From Hydractinia symbiolongicarpus (lineage: Eukaryota > Cnidaria > Hydrozoa > Anthoathecata > Hydractiniidae): a DNA stretch of 64,000 nucleotides. The stretch covers positions 11,629,501 through 11,693,500 of the forward strand of contig NC_079881.1 of NCBI RefSeq assembly GCF_029227915.1, read 5' to 3'. The translations under genes and the position numbers were made by a program. The notes under the pieces are model-generated. The model saw nothing but the letters and a program-made list of their open reading frames with translations. It did not search any database and was not told where the DNA came from. This document shows, piece by piece, positions 23,725-35,645 of this stretch; positions within the stretch are counted from its first letter, which is position 1, and each line of letters opens with the position of its first letter.

Positions 23725-26700
23725 TTTTTGTAGAACTATTTTCTCGTATGCTTATATTGATTTTACCGGAAACTAAATGCGCCTTTACCGCCTAATCAAT
23801 ACTTACCACAAGAAATGTATTTGGTCAGCTTTTTGGTCGTTAATTTGTAATCAGTATAGAAAATCTGTTCATTTAAATATTTGGCAACCAATCTTGTTAC
23901 TTATGATAAGCTATCAAGGTAAAATTACAGCAGATTGCCACGCATTACCACATTGTTTACAACGACTATCCGTTATCAGGATGAACGTGTCTAGAAATGA
24001 ATCTGTGCATTGGATAAACACACTACACGTGGGTAAGATAGAATAAAAGGAAAAGGAAAAAAAGAACGTAGATCTGAAAACAACAGAACATTCAAAAGGC
24101 GGAGGAAAGATTAATCGCCACAAAAACCCGGTAATGACTATCAGCAGCTCTTTATTTCCGATGTCGGATACTTGAACGGAAATAGGCGTACCGATAAAGT
24201 CATTGCTTACTACATTTTGTAGCTGCGAGGTTGCGAGGTTGCGAGGTTGTGAATATCGGCGGAAGCAAAAATTCTGCCAAGACTTTTACAACTGTGTGAT
24301 CATTTAAAAATATAAAAAAGAACATATAACATTCCTGTAAATGTTACAGTAGACTAGATCTATGTCCCAATAACATATATCGTCCGTACAGTTGCTACAT
24401 TGTGCCGGGACGATTTAAATTTTCGTTCTGTAAAGCTCATTTGGCGGACATTTTTTAAACACTTTAATGAAAATGTGCTATTATTTAAAAATACTATTTC
24501 TAAGTAGTTTTTTTAAGAAACAAGAAGGAAAAAAATATAAAATACTTTATTATATCGACTTTATGGTATTGATAAGTAAAAGTTCATATTGTATACATTT
24601 ATAATTTGTAACACAGGCCGAGGAGGTCGGAGATAGTAAAAATAGAAAGTGCAAGCAATTCATGTTTCGACAAATTTGCGTCATCATACAAATCAAAAAA
24701 TCTTTCATACACTCTAATTAAATACGACGAATGACGTATTTCATGACGTATATGTCGTTGAAGGCAACGACGTTACGTCATAAAATACGTCACCTTTTCA
24801 AAAGATAGATTAGTGATAAAAATAATGACAGTATTTCTTCTTGATGTCTCCTGGGTGTACAAGAGATCTTTGTCTCAAGTTATTACAATCTGCGTTTAAA
24901 TCAAATCCTGCTTTGTGATCAAAAGATATTTGTCATTTCATTTCAAAAAGTGTGGAGACACCCTAATTTTAAATTCAATAATTTCTTCTTCTATTATGTA
25001 GTGTATCAGGTAAAGGTGTAAGTACTAAAAAGTAAAGATAGAAAAAAACAGCAGATGACCGAAATAATTGTTTGAGATAGAGATATATTCGAGATATAGC
25101 TTAAATTCACATCAATGTTCAGGAACCAGGTTTCTTTTCGAGATAGGAAGAAATTTAAAAATAAAAAAGAGGCAAGGTAACGAGAATCCACTTTAGAATA
25201 AAGATAGCTCTGGGACGCTCATAATCCTCGATACTTTAATGAAAAATCGAGACTATTAATAATTAAGAAGTTTTTACAAAGCTATGAATATGTAACAAAA
25301 AATCTGTGAATAACAACTTAATATAAACATACAAAGGCTATCAATGTTATTAATAACCTTCATTGGCATTCCTGTGGTGCTAAGCGTGTCTTTAAAACAA
25401 GCAAGGGATTATTTGCACTCTGTAATTTTCAATAATGATGTAATATAATGAACATAAAGTGCACGAGGATACTAGAATGGAAACTGTAATTGATGGTTAG
25501 AAGTTATTTATGAGACAAATCGATTTCAATGTCTGTTTCAGACATAATCTTATGAACTGATAGTAATAATGAAAAATCAATAATGAAGATATCAACCGAC
25601 GGAAAATTGGTGTCGATTGCAAATGACCTTAATATAAATTAGTCTTATAAATTAAATTATTTGTAACGAAGTTTTATATGCATGGGAGTATACTTCTAAA
25701 ATAGGCAAACCTGTCATATACATCAATCGTGATCAAATACACCGGTAACTAATCAATTTCGATCCGGATGCATGCAAAACCATTTACAATTAATCTTAAA
25801 TGATATTCAAATTTTATAGAATGTGTCATTTTCCTCACGATAACACGAGATGAAATTATACAGACAGGCATATCTCCCATTTTTATTAAAGTTGTTGATA
25901 GACTATAGCATAATGAACCTATTGATGATGCTTCTTCAAAATCTTAACCATTTTATCGTATTCCTATTATCCAAAATGTGTTTATTGAAGTCACCGCATT
26001 TAGAAGTTTTCAGTCTTATCTATTTTGTTACCATCTCGTATCTTTCTCCAGCTGTGATTCATTGCTCGAATGTAGAAACAAAATAAATATTGGAGATAAT
26101 AGATAATAAAAATGAAGGGTTTTAAAATTAACACTAGAACCTGCAAAAAAGATTGTAGATAAAAATTTAGATTAAAAAGCATAGCTATTAGGTAAATCCA
26201 AAATCTTAGTTCGCATTTATGTTTGGTACGTTTTGTTATCGACTGTGTCATTTTTCATTACAACGGGCCATTTTTTTCTTTTCATGTGAAACTTGGACTT
26301 AAAAAGGTATGACAACATCAATATTATTGTGCTCACTGTGTCAAAAAATACACTGTTTAATCAAATATTTCGATAAAACTGCAGAGTACGTAAGTTTTGA
26401 TATAGCCTGTACAGTGAAAGCTCTGCCAAGCGAACATCTTCTCAAGGACGAAGCGAAATTTGTATTCTGTCTTGATAATACAAAGAAAAATGATCCGTGA
26501 CATGACGTGAAGATAGGAGAGGCATTAATCAAATCTCTTAATTTTACTGTTACGTGTGCACTAATTACACGAATATAATACTAATTAAACGGTAATTATC
26601 CAAAACTGTTAATCACAGCTAAAGTTATTTTAAAGTTATTACATTTTACCATATTTATCTATTTCTACGCATGCTATGCCAAACTTTCCTCATTGCTTTG

Positions 26701-26898
26701 GCCATAAAAGGAGAAAAAGGTATTTTTTTACCAATGTTACACTTTTTACTGATGACTATTGTAACACAAATAATAGTTATTTTAGTTTTAAAATTTCTTC
26801 ATCAATTGTTAAAAAATATTTTGTAGGTAAAACAAGGAGAGGTGACAAATTAGACCTGAACGTAGGTTCTGTACTAATTCTACTCAATACAATACAAT
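23725..26898. other. Gene-poor stretch
   Basis: No supported gene. It contains a short direct repeat of GAGGTTGC (three copies near 24226-24250) and the hairpin at 24732-24792. Open frames at 25850-26086 and 26309-26500 are short, hydrophobic or unsupported. Confidence 0.35.
24732..24792. repeat. Imperfect hairpin built of TGACGTA motifs
   Basis: The left arm (TGACGTATTTCATGACGTA then GTCGTTG) pairs with the right arm (CAACGAC then TTACGTCATAAAATACGTCA) around an AAGG loop, giving roughly 28-bp arms with about three mismatches or indels. Each arm holds two TGACGT (CRE half-site-like) motifs. Confidence 0.75.
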
Positions 26899-26958
26899 AC
26901 GAAGCTTACTGCGAAAACCAAAGTAATATAATACTTTGGTTTTCGCAGTAAGCTTCGT
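26899..26958. repeat. Perfect palindrome, 27-bp arms and 6-nt loop
   Basis: Arm ACGAAGCTTACTGCGAAAAC plus CAAAGTA, loop ATATAA, then the exact reverse complement ending at 26958. There is no mismatch in 27 bp. It lies about 100 bp before the 20-bp minisatellite. Confidence 0.95.
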
Positions 26959-27060
26959 CTGAAGAGTTTCCAGATAATAAACGTTAAATGAGGACGAGAA
27001 AACAAGGAGAAAAGAAAACAAAAAAGCAGCAGGGCCTTTCATAGTCTGTAGAATTTGCTC

Positions 27061-27510
27061 AATTTTTACGCATATTCTACAGTTTTTACGCCTGTGCTAC
27101 AGTTTTTACGCCTATGCTACGGTTTTTACGCCTATGCTACAGTGTTTACGCCTATGCTACAGTTTTTACGCCTATGCTGCAGTTTTTACGCCTAAGCTAC
27201 AGCTTTTACGCCTATGCTACAGTTTTTACTCCCATGCTGCAGTTTTTACGCCTATGCTACGGCTTTTACGCCTATGCTACAGTTTTTACACCTGTGCTAC
27301 AGTTTTTACGCCTATGCTACGGCTTTTACGCCTATGCTACAGTTTTTACGCCTATGCTACAGTTTTTACGCCTATGCTGCAGTTTTTACGCCTAAGCTAC
27401 AGCTTTTACGCCTATGCTACAGTTTTTACGCCCATGCTACAGTTTTTACGCCTATGCTACAGCTTTTACGCCTATGCTACAGTTTTTACGCCTATGCTAC
27501 AGCTTTTACT
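27061..27510 (+). repeat. 20-bp minisatellite, about 22 units, with 200-bp higher-order period
   Basis: The unit AGTTTTTACGCCTATGCTAC is repeated with strict 20-bp register and no indel. Variant units recur at a distance of 200 bp: CTATGCTGC at 27161 and 27361, CTAAGCTAC at 27181 and 27381, AGCTTTT at 27201 and 27401, GCCTGTG or ACCTGTG at 27081 and 27281. This indicates duplication of a ten-unit block. Because 20 is not a multiple of 3, all three forward frames read the same 20-residue peptide cycle and stay open; this is not evidence of coding. Confidence 0.97.
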
Positions 27511-28740
27511 TTTGCAGCAGGAAAGTTGTACATTCTTAAAAAAAGTAATTCACAAGTTTTGCTGCGCCACAAAGCGTTGTATTTGGGCAGAACGGTCCCA
27601 AAAACAATTAATCTTGTAGAAAATTCAATCTCCAGAAAAGGATATAGACTATCCAAAAGTAACGACAGTTGGAGATAAAGCATTTTCAAAATAGTAACCC
27701 AGATAACACGCCCCGCGTGTCATCCGTGCTGAAATGGTTAAACACATGACCCTAAATATTTTTTGTTTGACTTAAAATTGTTCAACTTCAATCCTGAATA
27801 GGATTTTGTCTTGTATCAATGTGTTTCGAATGATTTTCTGTCAAAATTCTTTAAGTTAATGTCAATTTCCTTCCTAAGTGTAGAAGGCGGGAAAAACAAA
27901 ACAAGACAAAAATAAAAGAAATAAACAAGTTAAATGTTTTCGTTTGATTGGATGATACATTTACGTCAATTGAATTTATTACGCCAAACTATTTTGTTAA
28001 TTCGCATAAAAAAGTAAATAAATCAAATTAATACTATCTTTTTCTTTTTTATACTTTAGCGTTCTATTAAGGGTTAGCTTGCACTCTATGGTGCTGTTTC
28101 AAAAATACTTTGCAATCAATTTGTAAGTGAAAATTTAGTTGGGTGCAGCTCCAATAATTTGAACGAGGCTGATGCAAACTATTGTATAAGAGTAACATGC
28201 TAATTTAGCTATATTGACGAAAAAGAAGCTTCAAGAAGCGTAAAACTCACGAAAGACATCTCTTGGAATTGTGTAAACGTTCTGAAAAGCTACTTTCACG
28301 CCCCTTTTTATCAACCTTAGATTTGATGTCTCAGCTTGCGCGCTAAATGTTCCGTCGACCAATAATTTGGACTTCAAAAATCATTGCTTTCTCCTGACCT
28401 TTTTTAAACATCTCAGGACTAATAAAATGAATTAAAGTTTTTAAAATCAAAACGGCGTTTTATGTTTAATCCAATTATTCTTTGAAAATAAAATGACTGA
28501 AATAAACATGAAAATAACATATTGTTTTTTTTAAGCATATTGCTTTAAATTAATTTACGACGGAATAAAACGCATAAAAGTAGAAACAATGTCTACAGTT
28601 TAGTGTCTGGATTTTTTCTAGATACAAAATTAAATTAAGTATAAGGCCTGTTTTCAGGCAATGAAATACGGATGTGCTATGATAAATATTCACCTATGTA
28701 TACACACCATCTGGATAAACTATCTGAGTTCATCACTAAC
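27511..28740. other. Non-coding stretch
   Basis: AT-rich, with no gene or repeat recognised. Confidence 0.35.
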
Positions 28741-28745
28741 ATATT

Positions 28746-28825
28746 GCCGCACGTAGTGTAGTGGATTCGTCTGCGGCTCCCAATTCTGTGGACCGCAGAT
28801 CGAATCCCGCTCATTGTCAGGCAGT
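28746..28825 (+). mobile_element. tRNA-like SINE head (second family)
   Basis: GTAGTGTAGTGG (A-box-like) at about 28753-28764 and AGATCGAATCCC (B-box-like) at about 28796-28807 have tRNA spacing, with a stem-like CTGCGG/CCGCAG pair between them. The outer ends do not pair as an acceptor stem, so it is a tRNA-derived fragment and not a working tRNA. It differs from the SINE at 23110 and from the pair at 51554 and 56779. Confidence 0.45.
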
Positions 28826-31800
28826 ATGCTAGTGATTAACAAAGTAGTTCTTCTTCAATATTAATTAATTGTCTTTAGATGTTAAAAACTGTGAATCTTA
28901 AAAAACTGCAGCTCCTCCCAGCCAATCTCTTGGAAGCCTTCAGAAACAATCTTACTTACTAATACCTTGTTTAATGTGCAAATTTCTCCCTTATTAATAG
29001 ACGCAGTGATATATACTTTTAAAAACACTCCAATGCCATGTAATTCTATGGCAGAAGTCTGTGTGTGTGATCAGTCTCTTACCATGGCTGCGCGATATAT
29101 AAAGGACGAGCGAATAATGCCCGACTTTCCGTCTATGAGCCAAAAATGGTAGCGTCGAGTAGCGATGGGCGAATTACACAGATGACTAGTTCTTGTGGTC
29201 GTATTTTGTATGTCGGTCCAAAGCGGGTCGTGCTAACAACGCACAAAAGCTTTAACCTACAAGTAACAAATCCGATATATTTTTATCGACTTTGCTGCGA
29301 TAGACAAAGTCCCGTGGATTTTCCACCGGCTAACGACTGCAAGTAACTGCAACTTTTTTGCATGAGAAAAGTAGGGGAAAATAGGACACAATCAAGATTA
29401 AAAAAATATCCAGGTTTTTTATTTTCTTGCCGATGTTTTTTCACGGTTAGAGCAATGGAGGCTCAGATATCACTTGACTTGATTATTCACACGTTATTTT
29501 TTCGTAGCATTTATTACTTTAGATGGTTTATTGGAATGTCCAATGAAACATCATCTGGCATATTTCATAAAAACAAATGTGAACATGTGTCAATGTTCCT
29601 CCTCACTCTTCTCCATTGAAAGCAGAGGTTGTTTGCAGCAAATGAGTTAATCATTAAGGTAGCCAGAAGCTTGGAATTCTAGTTTAGTACTGTTGTTGAC
29701 CCTGGCTAAAGAGAAACATGTGCTTTTTCTAAATGTCCAAAATACAGAAACAAAGTAAGTGTTTTATTTCTTTTTTTGCATTTTCCGCTATGCAAAGGTT
29801 TCTCAAGACCACACTTTTAATCCAGAGACAAAAAGATGTCCGTTATGCGGAGGTGTGCGCTGTAAACTGCTCGATGTAAACAGGTGTTGATAAATTTAAT
29901 GTTTTCTTCATGCTCAAATTCAGTTCTTTTCCAGAATGTAGCTGTAAGTTATCCACTATATTAGTTGTCTGCTATATAAAAGATCCACTTATCTTTATAA
30001 AATGCTTTCACGTACTATGACTGAAACTGAGCAATTTTTAATAACACGAGTCTCAAATTGAGATAAAAAGAATAGTTAAGGGCAACGTGAGGTGAAAGTA
30101 ATTTTTAAATTAGAGCAATTTTGGCTGAAGCACCAATTCTGTACGTCGACGCTTTAGCTGTTGCTCGCATGCTAATACCGGACTTTTGAATCTTACTTCA
30201 TTGTCATTTACATCGGATATGCTTGTTAGAGCGCGAAATGATTTACAAAAAAACAGGGAGCCTTACCCACTGTGGTTTGTGTCACATTCCCATTTTCTGT
30301 GATCAATGTTCTTTTATCTCAAAATGCTTTTCCATCTATCAATCACAAAAGCAAGTTTAATTAAGAAGTGCAGTTGTATGTTAATTAGCTAAAACAAAGT
30401 TAATTATGGTCTATTTCAATTTTAATTTTATTTTCTCTAACCCCTGTGATGTAGTGCATTTAACTTTGTGTCAATCTCTCTTCAATTTCCGGCCACCGTA
30501 ATTGAAAATTAGGCCGGTATACTTTATGTCCTTGTTGTTATTTATTTACCGGATTTAAACGTTAATTGACAGATATTATCACATAACAAGATTAATATTA
30601 AAGAAGGATAGTGCAGTTACTAATGAATTGTCCCAGCATTTTCTGACACGCGTTAATAACCTTTTTTGCTTCAGGTTTTCTTGTCTTCCAAGACATAATA
30701 GCGCCCTCCTCTCATGTGCAAATATGGCAATACAGATCCGCCACTGCAACCTCTACATATGCTACCTCATCAATAAGAACACTGCTCGAAAAATGAATAT
30801 ACGAAGCGAACATCGTTGGTCCAAAAAAAAAGTATCCACTTTGTTATACAGCGTTTCTATTAACGCTGTACTTAAAAGTGATACATCCGTACAAAGGGTT
30901 ACTTTGTGTTTGCGTATACTACGCTGTTTAACCAGGTTTCTACCAGGTGTGTTAGCCTGGTGTGTTACCCTGGAGACCTGGTGCTGTTCTTGATTCTTAT
31001 CCTGATCCTTATATTTACATTTTTTATAAAAAAAGGTAATAAATTCTTTAAATTTATATGTTTATAAATATCACAATTAAAATTCGACATTATAAAAAGC
31101 AAAAAAATTATAAAAAAAACTGAAAAATATATAAATGCTTGGACTCAGTGCTGGGGGTGGTGTTTCAGCCTATCCGCCATTTTTACTTTTTGCTATAACT
31201 TATGTCTTATTAGTTAAAGCTTGATGCTTTGTTACTTATCCTAACATATATTTGGCTTTAATTTTCAATAGATGTGACTTCATTCCCGAATTCTTTCTTA
31301 GAACTTCTTAAAACATGTTCATATGGCAACCATTGTTATAAACGTAATTTCATGCACGCTAAAAACTAATTACGCCGTTATTGCTACGGTTGCTATGGAA
31401 ATAGTGTTTGCAGTCGCGTTTTCTATTTTATGCTGAGTCTTCTACGCTTGTGGATCGCCGTCACATGTATGACAGCTTAGCTACCCTTCACAATGCAAAT
31501 GGAAGTACAATGCAATTCTAAAGGCGATCACGTAATTTACTCAGCCTTTTATAAACATTTCTCTGTTTCAGTTTGGTTTTTTTTGTGTGTGTATAAAAAA
31601 ACCCACGTCAACTCCACGTGAGAAAAAAATGATAAGTGGGTTGTATTCTCTTGTGTGTAAACAACGAAACTTGTGTTGTCATTAGCAACACAAGTTTGGT
31701 CACGCAAGCTGGCGCAAAACATTATAATTAGAGACAAAACACTTTGTTATCCCAAACTTTAGTGTTCGGAAAGTTTTGTTAGCATCTTTGTTAATGATAT

Positions 31801-33717
31801 TATTGCTGCCTTAATCATTACATTATGTGCTATGCACCCACGTCTCGCTTGCTTTCGCCTCAATTTATAAACTTTTGGTTTTTACTACTACTTCTACGTT
31901 TCAGAAAATGGTTTAACAATGTTCACACAACATTATACCTTGAGATAATTTTTACAAGTCATATTACTGTTTTGACTTACTAAGACAAAAGCATTCTACT
32001 ACACTACTACAGCAATGTTATTTCTAGTCATTTTTGGATCGTTTTCGTTGACAATGACATTGCAAAACTGGCTATTTTGCGGAATTTTTTTATCTAGATT
32101 ATAACACAAGTTTAATAAAATGGTGACAATGTTGACCAAAACCTACATGAAATTTTTTTCATTTCAAATTGATGAAGAATATATCTGAATTAGCAGTTAG
32201 AAACATTATCATGGCTGAAAAGAGTGTAAGAAAGTTTTCTAATAAGAACAAACTGTAGAACAACTTAATTTTTATATGGTGACTAATTTAGAACGAGTAA
32301 GAAGGACATTTTCCTTACGTAAATTTGTATTTAGCATTGCTCAAATAGTAAGAACTGTTTATTTTTTGTGGGCAGCAAACGGGGACAGCTTGTTAAGAAC
32401 AACGCTTTAAGGCCGATACTATTGACAACGTCTGAAGAGTTATCAAAGTTAAGTATTCTTATAAAAAAAATTGTTGAAATGAACATTTACACAATCGTGT
32501 GGTCACGAAACGTTGTTTTTAACAGTGACTGTTCTGAAATGAAGACGTTTAGTTGATACTTGTTAACTCTGGTATGAAATATTAAAATTTACTCTACCTT
32601 CAATCTTCCAAAGTTTTCTTTGTACAAACAAGACATTTTTTGACTCTTTTAAAACATAAACTAATGACAACATTTCTGATTTTATCCATCTTTCTAAATG
32701 CCAATGATTTGTTTGTTTTGAAACAATTTTAAAATTGACAAATGTATGAGCGAATCGGATATAAATAGAACTGAAATCATTTTCGTTTCATCTGCGTGAT
32801 TGTAAACACGCTGGAGATGATGAAAGAGAACCATACAAATAAGCATAGCTTGCTTTTTTTCTAAAAAATCTTTGTGAAAAATTATAAATGATAAGGGACT
32901 AAAAAGACAAAAAATTAAAGCAATAATTGCTATAAGGAAATGTGAAGTACTGTTCTACAAACCGTTAGACTTCCTAACACAAGTACAGTTACCTCCCTGT
33001 TCTACAAATTGTTAGACTTCCTAACACAAGTACAGCTACCTCCTAAATAAACAAAATACTAAACACAGGAGCACCAGTTACTTATAACAGAATTACAATT
33101 CTTTTCATTAGCTGCGAACTGACGATTTCTTTTGCATTCTTCTGTTTTTAGTAAACTCGCCTAGGCAGAGCTGGTAGGGGTAATAAATTGCTGTGCATTA
33201 TCATTGCACGCTATCCATGTTGGTTATAACGTTTTATAAAAATATGAGGTTCAAAGCTTTCAAACGAACGAAGCAACCAGCCTGAAGTAAATAAATAAAA
33301 AAACAAAAAAGGGCAGAAAAAGAAGCTTTTTTCTTCTGCTGAAAGCAACGAGACATATCTTGTTTTAAAGTTAACACAGATTGAATCTAACGTTTGATTG
33401 CGAATGTCGCACAACCTTAGCAAGAAAAAATGTAATTTTGACCTCCCAAATTAATACTTAACAACACAACAGCTTAGTTGAGAAATATTAAGCTAAACAG
33501 CTTTACACACTCCACACCATACAGCGTAAAACATAACAGAATCATTCTAAAAAAATAAAGATTTCTTTTTCCTCGCCTGACAATGAGTCATTTTCCAGTG
33601 CTACAATATAATTCTTCTCTCTCTAAGCATTGCACATCCGTGACTGGTCTTAGTCAAATTCCTAACTAACAAACACTTAACAAGCGGAAAGTGGAATTAC
33701 AGTAACAAACAAAACTT
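28826..33717. other. Gene-poor stretch
   Basis: No supported gene. Around 28960-29345 the base composition is less AT-rich and short open frames of about 60 codons abut, but no domain or splice pattern was recognised. A 47-bp direct duplication sits at 32950-33043. Confidence 0.35.
32950..33043 (+). repeat. 47-bp tandem duplication
   Basis: Two adjacent copies beginning CTGTTCTACAAA and ending ACCTCC differ at three positions. Confidence 0.85.
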
Positions 33718-33723
33718 TAGCAG
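33718..33723 (+). repeat. Polinton target-site duplication, left copy
   Basis: TAGCAG before the left terminal repeat matches TAGCAG at 51274-51279. Depending on where the terminal base is assigned, the duplication is 5 or 6 bp; 6 bp is the Polinton norm. Confidence 0.75.
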
Positions 33724-34116
33724 AGAGATAGAGAAATGTTACTTCCGGCGCAGACGCACGCGCACGCCCACAAGACGTCACAAGAAATCCTCGATCATCC
33801 AAGACTTAGTGGGGAGAGTCCTTACCATGCCATGCTTAGCCATGCCTAGCAGGGTAAAGTCCCCAATAAGTAATGACGTCATCAAAAGTAGAATAAGAGG
33901 TCCATAAATTCTAGCGCAATTCCCTGATATTCATCGAAAAAATCAAAGCATGCGCAGTTAAGACACGCTAGGTCGAGCAGAATGAAACAAAAAATTCTAT
34001 ATAATAAAAAGAGAATGAATTCACACACTGTCAAAGAACTACGTGATATTGCAAAAACCCGTGGATTAACAGTGTATTGTAGACTACATAAAGCTGAATT
34101 GGTTGCCTTGTTGGAG
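33724..34116 (+). repeat. Polinton left terminal inverted repeat
   Basis: Aligns by eye almost throughout to the reverse complement of 50878-51273, starting AGAGATAGAGAAATG. It includes a promoter motif and the first 34 codons of a SAP-domain gene. Relative to the right copy it carries a short internal duplication (CCATGCTTAG, near 33829-33840). Confidence 0.95.
34000..34008 (+). promoter_or_regulatory. TATAATAAA motif before the SAP-repeat gene
   Basis: TATAATAAA ends 6 bases before the ATG at 34015. The same motif precedes at least six other starts in this element, so it is a probable element-specific promoter. Confidence 0.6.
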
Positions 34117-34870
34117 GAGGACGATATCGTAAAGAATCCCCATGCACTCAGGTATGTGCCAGACCGGTTCAAAACACAAGACATGTGCAGCAATGTTGTT
34201 GGCGAGTACCCAATATGTTCGAGTATGTACCGGACCGCTTTAAGACGCAGGACATGTGCAATGGGGCTGTTGAAGGGGATCCCTGGGTGCTCAAATATGT
34301 CCCTGATCAATTTAAAACACAGGACATGTGCAATAGGTATTTTTAAATGTACCCCCATATGTTCGAGTATGTGCCGGACCAGATCAAAACACAGGATACG
34401 TGTAACAAGGCCGTTGAGGAGGATCCTTTCAGGCTAGATCATGTACCGGATCATATAAAGACGCAGGACATGTGCAACAAGGCTGTTGAGGAGGAACCTG
34501 ACCTTTGGAGAATGATGTACCGGACCGGCTTAAGACGCGGGAAATGTGCAGCAAAGCCGTTGAAAAGTATCCCGCAATGCTCTACCAGGTACTGGATCAA
34601 TTTAAAACGCAGGACATGTGCAACAAGGCCGTTGAAAAGGATCCCCGGTTGTTTAGGGTCGTACCCGACTGGTTCACAACGGAGTACATGTGCCTCAGGG
34701 TTTCTGGAAATGAGCCCGAACTACTCGAGGCCTACTATCACAGGAAGATGGAAAAGTCTATAATTAAGGAGGATCTTCTTCCACTAGCCTGGCATCCTGA
34801 TAGGGTCAAAGATTGGTGCTTTTCAGAGGATGAAAACGCAGGTCTCAAAAAGTTGTCGGATTTGGCCTGA
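34015..34870 (+). pseudogene. SAP-domain protein with 24-residue FKTQ-x-MC repeats (frameshifted)
   Basis: The first 34 codons encode a SAP-type DNA-binding helix-turn-helix (TVKELRDIAKTRGLTVYCRL then HKAELVALLEE) and lie inside the terminal repeat. About eight 24-residue units follow (pattern VPDxFKTQDMCNKAVEKDP), then a unique C-terminus ending in LKKLSDLA. The units are spread over at least two frames (shifts near 34200 and 34340 and again near 34510), so the gene is broken. The units look like short two-helix solenoid repeats, loosely like DUF4116-type repeats; function unknown. A role in binding the element's DNA ends would suit the SAP domain, but this is inference. Confidence 0.7.
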
Positions 34871-34907
34871 AAACGATATCTTACAGCATTTGTTGCAAGA
34901 TAAATAC

Positions 34908-34916
34908 TATAATAAA
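34908..34916 (+). promoter_or_regulatory. TATAATAAA motif before the second repeat ORF
   Basis: TATAATAAA, one G, then the ATG at 34918. Confidence 0.6.
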
Positions 34917-34917
34917 G

Positions 34918-35205
34918 ATGAGTTTCAAGACACAAGACATTTGTAATAAGGCTGTTGAAAAGCAACCCTATACACTCGGCGATGTTCCCAACAAGTTCAA
35001 GACGCAGGGCATGTGCAATAAGGCTGTTGAAAAAAATCCCTGGCTGCTCCAATATGTCCCCGATAGGTTCAAAACGCAAGACATGTACAGCAAGGCCGTT
35101 GAAAAAGATCATGGGGTGCTCGAGCATGTCCCGGATCAATTCAAAACGCAAGACATATGCAATAGGATTGTTGAAAAAGATCCCTTCATGCTCAAATGTA
35201 TGTAG
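34918..35205 (+). CDS. Second FKTQ-repeat protein (95 codons, no SAP domain)
   Basis: Intact frame of about four 24-residue units of the type seen in the preceding gene (VPDRFKTQDMYSKAVEKDHG), starting directly after a TATAATAAA motif and lacking the SAP head. It may be a truncated copy produced by recombination between repeat units, or a shortened separate gene. The stop follows the last unit without a unique C-terminus, so truncation is likely. Function unknown. Confidence 0.6.
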   Translation: MSFKTQDICNKAVEKQPYTLGDVPNKFKTQGMCNKAVEKNPWLLQYVPDRFKTQDMYSKAVEKDHGVLEHVPDQFKTQDICNRIVEKDPFMLKCM

Positions 35206-35307
35206 TTCTCCGGACCTTGTTTGGGTTTATATAAAATGGTATCTGTTACTGGTGCTCCGCAGAACTGTGCGACCTCGTCAGATGCCCCATGAGATACAAC
35301 CCTCCAC

Positions 35308-35476
35308 AGGTGAGTACAGCAAAATCCGGCTTTCATGTGATAAAAAGCATGGCTGCCATATGGGGGATGGTGACGGTGAGTATATATACGAGGGCTACTT
35401 TTGTGGGGATGCATGCTGCCTGGCCTATGTGGAAGAGCGGAAGGTGTATGACAGCGCGTACGAAATATCAGTGTGA
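35308..35476 (+). pseudogene. Cys/His-rich small protein fragment
   Basis: A frame ending at TGA 35474 reads KIRLSCDKKHGCHMGDGDGE, then a second Cys cluster (YFCGDACC), then EERKVYDSAYEISV. The spaced Cys/His residues suggest a zinc-binding fold. The N-terminus cannot be joined to a start without a frameshift, so the gene is probably broken. Confidence 0.4.
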
Positions 35477-35604
35477 TTGTTGAAAAGGCGCTATAAAGGA
35501 AGGCCTGCACCGGATTGGAGACGCCTCGAAAGATTTGGGGGTGACTTGATGCAAAAGGAATTTTTGGGGTTGGTTTAAAACATTTTATTACAACTATGCC
35601 GTAA

Positions 35605-35613
35605 TATAATAAA
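35605..35613 (+). promoter_or_regulatory. TATAATAAA motif before the small-ORF cluster
   Basis: The motif lies 32 bases before the ATG at 35646. An overlapping ATG at 35613 opens only an eight-codon frame. Confidence 0.45.
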
Positions 35614-35645
35614 TGTGTATTAACTGTCAATATAGTTTGTAAAGT

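Noticed and set aside
23290-23776. Long poly-Glu and poly-Lys open frames
   Set aside because: They are translations of the GAA microsatellite; a triplet repeat without stops is open by construction.
27114-27678. Three overlapping 90-160 codon frames with a repeated peptide
   Set aside because: They come from a 20-bp tandem repeat with no stop codon in any forward frame. There is no start context or domain, so it was annotated as a minisatellite.
30628-30993. 121-codon plus-strand frame
   Set aside because: No recognisable domain and mixed composition; the last third derives from short ACCAGG/CCTGG repeats.
32598-32680. Possible fourth first exon with a TTGAAG|gtagag donor
   Set aside because: In phase 0 only 13 codons (MSCLYKENFGRLK) precede the donor and no signal peptide is present in any frame.
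33882-34358. 158-codon minus-strand frame at the Polinton left end
   Set aside because: It is the antisense shadow of the SAP/FKTQ-repeat gene, kept open by the repeat composition.
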